Shown here piece by piece: positions 50,905-62,196 of a DNA stretch of 64,000 nt. Made by a program: the position numbers and the translations under genes. Below the pieces are notes generated by a model. That model saw only the letters and a list, made by a program, of their open reading frames with translations. It ran no database searches and was not told the origin of the DNA. The stretch's first letter is position 1; every line of letters starts with the position of its first letter. Source of the DNA: Progne subis subis (taxonomy: Eukaryota; Chordata; Aves; Passeriformes; Hirundinidae); NCBI GenBank assembly GCA_022316685.1, contig JAKJHU010000005.1, positions 13,990,707 through 14,054,706 on the forward strand, given 5' to 3'.

Positions 50905-53015
50905 AAGCTTTTGCATACTCAACGTTTATTAAAAATAGTATGAAATGGTCCCTGGGAGAAGTTACAATTCTAGTAGAAGTCCCTTTTTCTGGTTGGTTGG
51001 TTGTTTTCCCCTCCCTCCCAACTCCACTGATTGCATGAGATGCGAGTTAAACATTCTCCTAAAGCCGTTTAAACAAATCTAGATGTGTGCCCACAGATTT
51101 ACCTCCTATCCGTATTTACAATACTTTACAAGCTATATTAAATAAATATGGGCTCTGCTACACCTCGGCCTCTTAAATATGTACAACATTATTTCTCAGT
51201 CGGATTTTACTAGATAGATACGGGTCCTATCACAGGGGCTGTGCTGACTGTAACAAGTATCCCTATGGTACGAGCTAGTAAAGTACCATGACCAACCAGC
51301 CCCCAAAACAAAAATTCCTAGCCAATGCAAGACACGTGTGGTAAATAATTTAGTCAGGTCTAATAAATTCAAGTCCTCAAATCTTAGTCTACAAGTAATT
51401 AGCTGTACACTGGTAACTTCAGGTTTTCCTCATGGTAGCCAATGCAGTAAATAATCAGCTGTTCTGGAAGTACAGTGCTCTGTAACTGAGGGGAGAGATA
51501 GGTGGTTAGTAAAAATAGTATTTCAATGAAATTCCTTTGTTTATTGATATGTTTAACTCGGTACTGGCTTTATCCGCGTAATCTGAAAAATGTAAGCACC
51601 GAAAGAACAACAGTCGCACAAAATGATCAGTGTAGATGTATCTAGGCTTTCCTTTCGGTACAATGTTTTCAAGTAACAGAATCCAAAGCTGTGCAACAAA
51701 GATGACGAAGGGGAGTTAAGTGTAGATGGTACTGGAAAGCCTGTCCTTGCGCTAAACGGCAGCATCTATCCTATGCGTTATTTGCAAAAGAATGGAATGT
51801 ATTCTCATTTTAAAGCTACTTTTTTATTGTACATAAATTGGATTAGAGTCAGCCCTGCTGATTCACAAAATATATCTTTACCTCTCTCTGTCAGGAAGGG
51901 TCACTTCCTGCTGCAGGAGATGTGTGCCCTGGGGACTACAGCTTGTCACTCAACCAGCAGTATCACTGAACCACCCTGTGGGCCAAATGTGCCCCACGAT
52001 TAGTATTTCACCCAAGAATCTGGCCAAGCCTCATTCTCTCACAGGGTTACTGACACTGGGACTTGAACAAACGCCCACGTCACTGCGTGTAACACACAGC
52101 TTCGTCTCAAACTCTACACAGCAGCTTTTGACTGCTGGGCGCTGAGCTACAAGATACTCAGATTTTGCTTGTGTGTCACAAACACCACCATCACTGGACT
52201 ACCAAGACTGGTCTAGCCCTCTTGACAAGCAGTGCAGCTTCCCTTCTAATGCCAAGGCCATTCCCCAGGAAAGGACTGTGTCACATCCACAGGTTCTCAT
52301 AAAAAGCCTCCACTGCCTGTCTTCTGCCCCCTACGCAGTTCGAGAAAGTAGAAGAGGCTCAGACACAGAGCTATCATCCTGGCACAAGTGCTAGGACTAG
52401 ATTTTCTTTAAAATGTAAGAAGCTTGCTCTAAAATAATGCAGCATGTGCATTGGTCCCACACACTTGGAATCTGCCTGATGAAAAGTAACGTGCAAAAAA
52501 GTGTGTGCAATTGCACACGTAGCCTGTTGGTGTAATTACCAGAACCCTGCTCAGAAATCTGTGCAGTCACAGGAGCAGCCGCCCAGCTAATGCTCCTGTA
52601 TGTAAGCAGAGTAATCACATAGGTATTTTGGATGCAGAACACTGGACACCAACTGGAAAGTCTCAATACCAAGGTTTCCAAATGACAAAATGTTTTAAGA
52701 ATCAAATGGCATCACACCTGATTCGAAGGCAAGAATCAGGGAGTAGCACACCTAACAAAGGAAGAGATGTGAAGGTTCAGTAGGAGATGAGAAGCAGACG
52801 TGTGCTACAGAGACCCCAGACAGTGCACATGAGGTCTTTTTCACATCCAGGATTCTAAACCATTTTGAAAAAGATATATTTTGCAACTATTTACAACATT
52901 ATTGTGATACAATGCCTGATAGTGTAATATTATGGTAATACATTATGCCAGTATGGGTTGCCCTAGTATATATTCTGTCATGATAAGGCAGTACAGCTAG
53001 AAATTATTGAAAGCA
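50905..53015 (-). other. PLEKHG1: PLEKHG1 3' UTR
   Basis: About 2.1 kb of AT-rich sequence between the PLEKHG1 stop and its likely final poly(A) site. It contains two exact Pumilio-type UGUAAAUA sites (minus strand, 52895-52888 and 51120-51113) and additional AATAAA hexamers at about 51838-51833 and 51545-51540, which could give shorter transcripts. The 3' limit is inferred from the hexamer at 50930-50925 and is uncertain by tens of bases. Confidence 0.75.
50925..50930 (-). terminator. PLEKHG1 polyadenylation signal AATAAA
   Basis: AATAAA on the minus strand, followed 20-50 bases downstream by a very G-rich element (the 23-base G tract at 50878-50856 on the minus strand), the usual layout of a strong poly(A) site. 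It is the last hexamer before the CpG island of the next gene. Confidence 0.7.
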
Positions 53016-54121
53016 TCAAGCAAAGCTACTTGAACTGAGACACTGAAACTTTTCCCTTAAAGACTGGACAATATTCTGCTGATTAGGAGATGGTACCCTC
53101 CACAGGTAATCATTCAATTTATCCGAATCACTATATGCAGTCAGATACGGGGTAAGTGCATGTTTGCTGCTGGCAGACTTCGCAGGACTACAGGAGACAG
53201 TTTTGCCACAGAACATTTCAGAAGAAACAGCATCTGTGTTACGCAGTTTAGGATCTGAATTCCTTGTTTGGTTCGGAGTAGTGTCCAAGTCAGATCCCTC
53301 ATCTTCAGACTTTATTTCAACGTAGTCGTCATCATCATCCCCTTCTCCTTCTTCAGAATCTTTGAAATTCGAAAAATAGTTCTGAGTGGCCATCTGAGCT
53401 GTCAGAGGGGAGGCTCTGTTCACTCTCAGGACCTTTTGAGAATCCTGCAAAATCATATTTGAACAGTTTTCAGGGATCTGCTTTCTCATCTCTGGCCCCG
53501 TACATCCTGAAGCAATTCCAGGAGTTTGATGGCTGTTGAATCCAAAGTTCCTATTCAAATGGAGCCTCTTCTTATCAATTTCATTATTATATACAATTGA
53601 TTCTCCAGACCTGTTGACCACTATTGAGGATGAGGACTGTGACCTGCTGTATGCCTGCGGTTTTACACTGCTAACTCTCCTCCCCAGCGAGTTATAGACG
53701 TGATCTCGATGCAGGTTTTCTTTGTTTGGTTGGCTTATAATGGCACTCCACCTCTGCGCTGGGACATGCAAACGGTTGGAAATCTGAAGGGAAGGCACCG
53801 AGCCAGCTGATGGCAACTGCTTCGAATTGCTTTTTGTACCAGCTTCTGTATATGAGTTCTTGGACTTTGGGTCCTGGGATTCTGAACACGGCGAGAAGTC
53901 GGCCAGCTCGCCGTTACTGTACGTAGAATGCAAAAGCCAATCTTCTGGTCTTGAGCATTCACTGGCAGGCTGGGGATGGGGAGAACATGCGGCCACGGGT
54001 GTGGAAAACCTCCCAGCTGACAGCTCCTGACGAATGGGCCCGGCTTCCTTTTGGACCTTAGGAGTACTGTCTCTGAAGACAATTTGGTCATAAAGCTGGG
54101 AATATTCAGCTATTCTGGCAC
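53016..54121 (-). CDS. PLEKHG1: PLEKHG1 terminal coding exon
   Basis: Acceptor TTTCTAG lies before 54121; the stop TGA is at 53018-53016. It encodes 367 residues, starting GARIAEYSQLYDQIVF. It includes an acidic run with a possible phosphotyrosine site (DDDDDYVEIKSEDEGSD, about 53300-53350) and ends KLNDYLWRVPSPNQQNIV ... REKFQCLSSSSFA. The C-terminal 30 residues agree with the conserved PLEKHG1 end as I recall it. Confidence 0.95.
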
Positions 54122-57100
54122 CTAGAAAGAAGAGAGAATTAACTTAGCACAGACAAGGAATCCATTCCAGTGAGTCATGGGAAAAATTAAAAATCTCAAA
54201 ATGCTTAATATCAGTGGAGAAGCGCTTTCAGTTGTGTCAATAAATTTGGCTTCTGCAAAGTAACATGAAACACTGGAGGCTGGAAAGGTCTTTGCATCAC
54301 ATTATTTCAGTACGTTTTGTTGAGGAAAAGAAGCATAAAATATCTTGCTACAGTGAGCAGTCATGCAGGACAAAATGCAGCACACGGTTCCAATAATATG
54401 CTGCACGTTTCATGTTAAAATGGAAAAGGACATTCTAAAAATGGCTTGGTAAATAAGATATTTAGGGACTTTTAAAAATATCACAAGAAGGCAAGAATGA
54501 CTCTCTGGTGCATGGAGTCTGCTGGCTCCAAGTCTTCCCTTTGTTTCAATTGATCATGGACAAAAATAGTTCCAGAGCTGTTGCATATCCATGAATTTGC
54601 ACAATCATTAGCTGACAGAAAGATCTTCAGCTCTTTCTTGTCTGACCACATTCCTTACGTTAACAGGTAGGATTTTGCACGGTACCTGAGCAAATGTATG
54701 TGACTTTTTAGAAGTCAGACCGACTTGGAAAAACATTGGTTTAGTCAAACTCTCAAGATCACACTACTAAAGGAAATAACTGCTTTTCTTTGAGAGGCCA
54801 ATAGTGTTTCAGGTGTGATTTCTACTTCAAGCCTCAGCTGAATTGCTCTTTCCTGACACTGCCCCGCTACTTCTTCCCAAAGTTATCAAGTAAAAAGAAA
54901 TGGGATATAAAGGACCATTCATGTTAAAGCAGTCTGAGAAAATTCATTTCAGTTGTAACACAGAAAATACCATCGTGATACTCAGTGACCAAGGTGAGGA
55001 AAATTCATAATCTTCCAGTTCAGAACACAAAGTTCACTGAAAGTTACTAAAGAAATGTATCTGTACAGAAATGTTTTCAACGTACCAATAGCAGGACCTC
55101 CTTGTTTCTTCTCCTCCAGAATAGCAGCAAGATCTTTGTGTTTCAGTTTCTGTTGTCTACTAGCTGGCTGTTCCTGCTCTGGACTTTTGACTTTCAAAAG
55201 CTGGTTAGCCTTCTTAATTTTTTGGCTGTACTGCCTTGCCATCATAAAAACTCTGTTCTTTGTTTTATCCATAACAGCCAAGTCATTTTCCATGCCCTCT
55301 GCAGGTGTGCTGGACAGAACACTACTGGCAGGCTCATATGGGCTATCTACAAAAGGCATCTCACTGGAGTAGGAAGATCTGCTCAAACTCATAAAAGAGT
55401 TCTCCTTGCATGGTGTAGTGTCTTCACACCTGAGACTGGCCTCACTTATGGTGGCAGCCCTGGGCTTCACAGTTTTAGGGAAAATAGGAGTTTCTGGCAG
55501 AGAGAGAGTAGACAGTGAGTACTCTGCATCTTTACTCAGTTCAGGTGTGCTACCAGCATGCAGCCTTTCCTGCATGTCATCTTTACAAACAGGAAAGGCT
55601 GCAAGGACACGGTCTCTTGTCTTTTCCTCATTTTTCTTGATGTAGTTCTCCAGGTCATTCCAAATCTCATCTACTTCTTCTGAGAGTTTATCTGCTGCAG
55701 ACTTATGCGACAGCGAGTCAGAGTTGGAGGAGCTGTCTACTAAGCTCAAATAGTCATTGTCAACGGGAACGCGATGGTAAGGACTTTCATCTTCACTGAA
55801 CTGGAGACTCTCCTCAGAAACAAAATGTCGTAGATCGTCACAATATGCAAAGTCTTTTTCCAAAAAATTCCTCCTTTTAGAGGGCTTTAAGGGGTCACGT
55901 TTAAAATTCAACAGAGATGTTTCAGGAAGGAGTATGGTGTCATAGATGTTGTCTTCAACAATTCTGAGCTCATCCAAACCTGAAGTTGGTGCTTCTTTAC
56001 TGAGGAGTATCTCTTCCTTACTAGCATGAATGGAGGTCCTTTTTTGATTTGCTGTCTTCTTTCTGGAAGTTGAATCTGAGCTGCTTTTGTTTTCAGCCTC
56101 ATACAGAGAGTCTCTAGCTGACCTCCGGGGACCACGGCATGTCTCCTCTCTTCTTGTAAGACCCATCAGCTTTAAGTCTTCATAGCTTATATTATCATAA
56201 ACATGTTCAATATCATCGATAGTCAGCTCCTCTGAAGATTCGGGATACGCGTTCCTACTGCTCCCCTCTGCTGTCTTCACTTCCCTTCGAGAACCATGCT
56301 CCCCTGTTTTATACCTGGCGCTGGCTGGACACGTGTTGCTCTCACCGGCACTACTGGCCCGTCTAACAATTTTGTGACGAGTGGGGCCGGAAGTCTCGTT
56401 TTGGTGCGCTTGCCCCAGGTGCCAGCTGCATGGACGCCCAGAAGAACCCCTCCTTTCTCCACCAGGAGCTGAACTTGTGTTGGATGTAGACGCTGATGGT
56501 ACAAACATCTGGTAATCGTCTTCATCATCTTCGTTCTCATAAGGTGGGCGCCGGCTGGGGAACAATGCCTGCCTGATCTGATGGTCCATCCAGATGTTTC
56601 TGACAGAGGTACTTCCCCCCAGGATATTCACAATCAGAGAGTTGCTCTGGGGTGTGCTGAATAGTCTAGGAGACTGTGGCTGTCTAGCTGTGCAGGAAAA
56701 TGGAAGATCAGTATTCAACTGCATTGACTCTTCATCTGAAGGGTCCTTGGAGCTCTGTGGAGATTTGAAATTTGCAGGTAACATTAGCATATCCCCGTAA
56801 TAACACAGCGATTCCCTCTTTTCACAGGACTGCCACAGCACCAGTGTGTCCTGCAGCAGAGAATCGTGAGATGGGCTGGGCAAGTGCACTCTCTCAACAG
56901 AGAGTGAGGGAGCCAAGGTGGCAGTGCCAGACTACTTTGCCTCCTAATCCTTACCATGGCTCAGAGTTCACTCTTGGTGTTTAATAACATCTTACTTCAA
57001 ATACAAGACAGTAGCTTATGTTAATGCATGAGTAATTAAAGGCAAATTTGTTTGGCAGGAGTTAGATTAAACCTTTTATGCTAACTCTGCAGTTTCACAG

Positions 57101-60100
57101 TTGGATTAAGCTAATCTAACTCTGGATTTGTGCCAAAAGTTTTGTTCTTCTCCTTTTCCTTGCCTATAACCCTAGCAGAAAGGAATCTTATGCTCCCTAG
57201 CACATGCCACTGAAAATTTCTTTTTCTTTTTAGTGTAAGTTTTCATCCAGATCTAATTTACAGCAAGGCCAACTAATGCCAACATAAAGGATGCTTTAGA
57301 TATTGCTGGCCAGAGTTTCGGGGAGAGAAGGAAAGATAACTACTTTTGTCTTCAGTTAGTGCTTGTTCTAATGCTAATTACTTGCTTTTTCCAGCCCCCA
57401 GAAAAAAGAGTCTTTTGTCATAGATATGAATATTTTAATGATATGAACGTTGATACATGACATAACAGAAGATGATGTATCTGTCAACCCAGGGAAAACA
57501 GATTTCTTTGACATACCTATGAGGCATAGAAAAATAGAAGTAAAAAATAATAATTATTTACCTGCATTTCACATTTATTGAGATTGAGACTTCTCCGTTT
57601 TTCAACATTTTCAGCAGCTTGACTATTAAGCCTTTTTCTTCCTCCTTTTGATTTCTGCTGTGAGTTCTGCTGTGATTTTAAAGAAAAAAAAAATGGGAGA
57701 GGTAATAAAATCTACAGTTCTTTGTACAGTCTTGTTCGGAGGAATTATTAGGAGCTAGAACAGGTCAGGGACCTACACTGGGAGATGAAACAGCATCAGC
57801 ACTGCCACAAGAATTATTCAGAGCTTATAAAACCTGTAGAAGTATCATTGCCACATCAAGTAGTAACCACTAAGCTAATAGTATCAAATTTTTGGTGGTA
57901 TTTTTGTGCTTACTCATTCTTTCATTCTTACTTATGTTGGCAAGAGGGAGAATTACAAGACACTGCACTACACTGGTACAAGATACTATTTTGTCAAATA
58001 TTTATAATGCATATAGTGTCATTTCAAAGAGGAAATGCAGTCAGCTTCAAAAAGAATTTCAATAACTGGTTTCAGATAATTCACGAAATAAATGAACCAC
58101 ACAAGGATATGACCTAAGTAACAACTAAACCAAATAAACTGAAAATCTATATTCTCTAATACAGACACGTTTTGAAGTTGGATTTTTAGTCTTTCCAAGG
58201 TACTACATATGTGTGGAAACATCATACTGAGTAAGAAGAACTACCATCTGTGCAGTAGTAAGAAATAAAGACTCTCATTTTCAGAAATCCTACTCAAAAC
58301 TTCTCATATTCAAATTCACACATTCGTAGCTACTGCCAGAGGCTCACCGTTCAAGAAACATCCCATTACATGCAGCAGTGCCTGAATCTTAACTTAATAT
58401 TCAAGTCTTTGCTTTGAAGGCACTGTCTCTGCATAAGGCCTAAAAAGGTATTTTCATGGCATCATCTGAAGAAGCAAGGAAAAGCCAGTTGTGTGCAATA
58501 GGTAAAACTTTTCTGTAATAACTAGGTTGGAGGACTGCAAAGGACTAAGCAAAATTCAAGCAGTGGGAATTTATCCCTCTGTATAGGGGCTTTTGCATCT
58601 TCTCTGTTAAAATGCAAGTGATTATTGCGTGAAGCCTGAGTAAAAATGTTTCTAAGGAGAGAAAGTTGTTAATATTTGCAATGCATTTCTGCCTGTTTTA
58701 CATATAATTTTGATCCTTCTTCCATTCTCTCCAGGAAAAAAAAAAAATATTTTCCCCCTCTTTTTCCTACCTGTTCAGACTCTTCTTCATCATCAGCATC
58801 AATCTGCTCCGTTGCAGAAGTCTGAAGAGGTTCGTCATGATCACTACTGTAGGCTGGTTCAATAGACTCTTGAAACTGGCTCTCCAGCCCACTGGATTCC
58901 AGTGAAACCTTTTTCCTAGAATTCAGCAGGGCTTCACTTGATCCTAGTTTGGTGGCTTGAGATAATAGGGCTCCCTCAATGCCCATCCGCTTGGGGGAAA
59001 AAAAAATCATGGAATTTTGATTAGAAGTATATGGAGATTCTGTATTTTAGTAAGATCCTCTTAGATCAGACTCAGAGGCAACATTTAACCTACAGTCAGT
59101 TAGCTGCACTGAAATGAGATTTATAAAGAAGTAAGTACAACAACCAGTACTTTTCCATATAATATTTAGAACTGAAAAAATATATGCAAAAGCCCCATTC
59201 ACATCAAATCCTGAGCTTCAAGATTATGGCATGACAATGAAGTAATATCTAATGTACCCTGTTTCTAACAGACACACTTCTTAAATTCCATCCTAAATAA
59301 AACCCTAAGACCTGAAATTCAAAATGAGACTTTCAAACCGCACTGGGAATTTCAATACAAATTCTTACAGAGAATGAAAAAATTAGAAATGCTCATTACA
59401 ATCTGCTTAAGCTGCATGTGCTCTGTTTGGTGATAGATATAGATGGATATAGATATAGATATAGATATAGATATAGATATAGATATAGATAGATATAGAT
59501 GTATCTCTCAGACTAAGATGAAATTTTCCAGTCTTATTTAATAAACGCAAAGATAATGTGATCCAAAGAATGAATATCATTTTTATACAGTACACTTCCT
59601 TGATTCTAGTGGTATTTTTAAGTGTCCTATAGCACTAGTAATTGGCTGGACTGTATCATAAACCACAACTGTCTATGGATCGGTGATTTTTTCTTTATTA
59701 AATATTCCCAAAATAGTAAACTCTATTTCTACTTCTTTCATTCCAGTGATCTTATTTGAGATGCTAAATAACATTTATGGGTTTGTTTTCATTCTTAAGG
59801 TCAACACAACCAAGAAGATGAAGATTCTCCAGTAAATACTGTGCTCTAAAGTCATATAAATTGGCTAAAACAAGGAATTTAAGAAATGGCTTACCTTCTG
59901 CATATCTGGGCTTACATCTGCAAACAGAAACACATCCATGAATAATCAAACTGGTGTCAGTCAATGCTACCCCAATTATGAATTCCCTAAAGGGGGCTGA
60001 ATGCAGTAGCAACTGAGCAAATAGACTATATAGGATTTCTGATAAAAGAGGCAGCATGAGCTTTACCAGAGTTCCACTTGAGGCTCTGATTTTGCAGCAC

Positions 60101-62196
60101 TGCTGCGATTTGAGGGACCATTCGCAATCACCAAGACTTGGTGTGTTCAGGTCCTAGGATGTTAACAGGACCAATCCCCAAGTGTGGAAAAGCAAACATT
60201 AGATTTAAACACAAACATTTTGGGTTTTTCCCCCCCCCAAAACTCCTCTTCCTCCCCCTGATGTATTTAGGGACAGTTACAAGAGAAAAGATTCTATTTT
60301 CAGTTGTTCTACAAAGTATAGAAGTACCAGGTCAGTAAACAGTACACAAAGTATCTTACCATTTGATTTCAAAACTTTATGGACTCTAGATGAGGGTTCT
60401 GAAAAAGACAACAACATTTTTACCCACTGTAGCATTCGAAAGGAAGCTGCAGGCATCCTGGACAACTTTTTGTAACATGTATATAAAAATTTAAGCTTCT
60501 GAGCCCATGCAGTGAAGCCAGACTTTAATTTCTTTATTACAAAATATCCTCACAAAGATGATTTATTGAAGTGTCAAATCTATAGCTGTTACCAAAGAAC
60601 GTATTTGTTTCTTAATGCAATAGCAGTTGCCCTCCATTCATCAAGGCACACATAAATTTTTATCCATGCTAAGATTCCTGCTTTCAAAAGATGTAGTCAC
60701 CTTGGTTATTACTCTACGGTGTTAGACATTTTCTGTTAGAAATATGCATAAGGTACCAAAGCCTTAGATGCACGTAGAAAGTGTAAGTAGCTGAAGATTA
60801 CATAGGAGGCCCTGTGATCAGTATTTTGTATTCTTCCTTTTACAGAAAGAGCAGCACCAATGCAACAAAGGTGTACAAACACCTCAGAAACGAAGGAGAA
60901 CATACCTCAAACATAATTAGAACTTGACTGCTTTTCAGACACAAATGCTGCTGTATGTTAAAGCATTACATCAGTATTCTCATGAGCCTCGTTTAAGTCA
61001 TTCCCAATTACACAATGTTACACACCAAGTTGGAAAGATCTTTAGAGACAAAGGGGGGAACACAGGGACTGCAGTATGAAGTCACCCAACTACGAAGACA
61101 TTGGTAGTGTCTTTGAGAGTAATTATAGATGTATGTTTGAGCTAGGAGGGCAAAGAAAGCCCAAAGTCATGAAAACCATCTCTCAAATCTCTATTATCCA
61201 TAAGGCAAACATCACACTAAGTACAGATAGTAATTATGTTTTGAAATAGTAAGCCTATCATAATCAGGATGGAACCACTTCAGAGACAATAATAACTGCA
61301 GTAAGGGAGGATGTCAGATTTAAATAATGTGACTTGCTTTCCTGCATATGCACTTTAATCTATTACAGAGTACCAGCTGTTCTTTATACATCCACCATTA
61401 CAAATGTATATTCCTTAAATTAAATGCAAACAGCAGATAAAAAAAAAAAATACAAAACCAACGAATGGTTAATAAGATACTTCATCCACATTGGAGAGAT
61501 ACTGTGCCATTTTACATCTGCCTGGAGTACAGACTGAAAACTAATTCCGTGTGCCTAGCCTAATCCACTCCCAAAACAACTCTGCTTGTTTTTTTCCTTT
61601 TGTCATCTAGGGCATAAATGAGTTTATTCACCTGATTTTCTTCTCACTCTGTGAGGAGTAGTGCCTTCTTTAGGCTGGTATGATGATTTCATTTCTCCCT
61701 CAGGGCTGTAGTGGAAGCCTGGGTGATCTGTGGAACAAGCAGAGGCACAGGATGGCACGTCACACACCTTGGCAGCTCTCTCTGGAGGCAGTGCCATCAT
61801 CCCTTTATGCTTAATACCACTGCATCTCATCAGAGCCTGAAGCTAACACAAGCAAGACATGCTGTTGTAGGGTAGATGTTAACCAGGCTGTCATGGGAAT
61901 GCTTTACCCATGTAGCTGTGCCTGAGGACCAGCCCAGGAACATTTATCCACTACCATCATGTTTGTTTGCCAGTGTCTCAGTCAGAGCCTTCCCAACAAA
62001 CTCTACAGGATCTGCTTCTAATTTTGCCTTTTCCAGCAGGGTCATAATTCAAGGAACGTAAGCCTGGCATTATTCCATCTCAGATGACATCAAGAGCTAC
62101 AGCCCAAATTTTGAAGATAGTTTTATTAATTTTTAAACAAACGTGAAAAAGAACCAACTTACGTATGGCATCCATTTCAAGAATTGCCTGCTTGGC
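53016..62196 (-). CDS. PLEKHG1: PLEKHG1, pleckstrin homology and RhoGEF domain containing G1 (C-terminal eight exons)
   Basis: PLEKHG1 is a Dbl-family exchange factor for Rho GTPases acting at the actin cytoskeleton. In-window exons: 62196-62163, 61727-61632, 60398-60360, 59917-59895, 58989-58771, 57669-57562, 56892-55086 and 54121-53016. They join to 3432 nt, 1143 residues plus stop, with every phase agreeing. [20 protein letters not shown] marks the segment just after the PH domain in this family. The rest is Ser-rich and probably disordered, with acidic runs (EDDEDDYQMF, DDDDDYVEIK) and several tyrosine motifs. The end, REKFQCLSSSSFA, is what I recall for vertebrate PLEKHG1. DH and PH exons lie above 64000. 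The related PLEKHG2 and PLEKHG3 share the post-PH segment, but the C terminus and the MTHFD1L neighbour point to PLEKHG1. Confidence 0.93.
55086..56892 (-). CDS. PLEKHG1: PLEKHG1 large exon (disordered tail, tyrosine motifs)
   Basis: 1807 nt with donor GTACGT. The acceptor is chosen as TTGAG before 56892 because it alone keeps phase 0 with the previous exon; a second AG two bases on would break the frame. It encodes about 602 residues. Visible motifs are RRPPYENEDDEDDYQMF near 56510-56560, HVYDNISYEDLKLMG at about 56166-56217, NIYDTILLPE at about 55928-55955, and a basic, possibly helical stretch around RQYSQKIKKANQLLKVK. Most of it is Ser-, Glu- and Pro-rich low-complexity sequence. Confidence 0.93.
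57562..57669 (-). CDS. PLEKHG1: PLEKHG1 exon with tandem NAGNAG acceptor
   Basis: 108 nt, phase 0 at both ends, with donor GTAAATAA. The acceptor is CACAGCAG, so splicing may add or drop one Gln. It encodes a basic segment, SKGGRKRLNSQAAENVEKRR then SLNLNKCEMQ, which could act as a nuclear-localisation-like or membrane-binding patch (inference). Confidence 0.87.
58771..58989 (-). CDS. PLEKHG1: PLEKHG1 exon
   Basis: 219 nt, phase 0 at both ends, with acceptor CCCCAAG after a T-rich tract and donor GTAGGA. Encodes 73 residues from RMGIEGALLSQATKLG to DADDEEESEQ, Ser- and acid-rich and probably disordered. Being a multiple of three it could be skipped without frame loss. Confidence 0.87.
59432..59502 (+). 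repeat. ATAGAT/GATATA simple repeat
   Basis: Tandem ATAGAT-type hexamer with a few variant units, in a PLEKHG1 intron. Confidence 0.96.
59895..59917 (-). CDS. PLEKHG1: PLEKHG1 micro-exon (23 nt)
   Basis: Acceptor TTTGCAG, donor GTAAGCC. Encodes DVSPDMQK. Although only 23 nt long, it converts the phase of the preceding exon to the phase 0 needed by the next, so it is probably real. Skipping it alone would break the frame. Confidence 0.82.
60360..60398 (-). CDS. PLEKHG1: PLEKHG1 short exon (39 nt)
   Basis: Acceptor TTTCAG, donor GTAAGA. Encodes EPSSRVHKVLKSN with split codons on both sides that fit the exons before and after it. Confidence 0.88.
61632..61727 (-). CDS. PLEKHG1: PLEKHG1 exon
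   Basis: 96 nt with acceptor TCCACAG and donor GTGAATAA. Reads [16 protein letters not shown] ... PHRVRRKS. With the previous exon it makes the family sequence EMDAxHHPGFxYSPEG. RRKSEPSS, formed across the next junction, resembles a basophilic-kinase site. Confidence 0.92.
62163..62196 (-). CDS. PLEKHG1: PLEKHG1 exon (post-PH segment, first in window)
   Basis: 34 nt with acceptor TTCCAG and donor GTAAGT. It encodes [11 protein letters not shown] plus one base of a His codon, the conserved segment following the PH domain in the PLEKHG1/2/3 group. The upstream acceptor phase (0) joins to an exon outside the window. Confidence 0.9.

Larger units (their letters stand above)
54122..62162 (-). other. 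PLEKHG1: PLEKHG1 introns within the window
   Basis: Seven introns of roughly 0.4 to 1.2 kb separate the eight exons. Apart from the ATAGAT array and short A/T runs no repeats, transposons or further exons were recognised. Confidence 0.8.

Noticed and set aside
50495..50905. Longer MTHFD1L N terminus starting at 50905 (in frame, no stop)
   Set aside because: It would translate the poly-G tract and A/T runs into low-complexity residues, and begins at or before the PLEKHG1 poly(A) site. The ATG at 50614 begins a proper mitochondrial presequence.
50087..50932. 281-residue plus-strand open frame across the CpG island
   Set aside because: Long open frames are expected in CpG islands; this one is Pro/Arg/Ala low complexity, antisense to exon 1, and has no domain.
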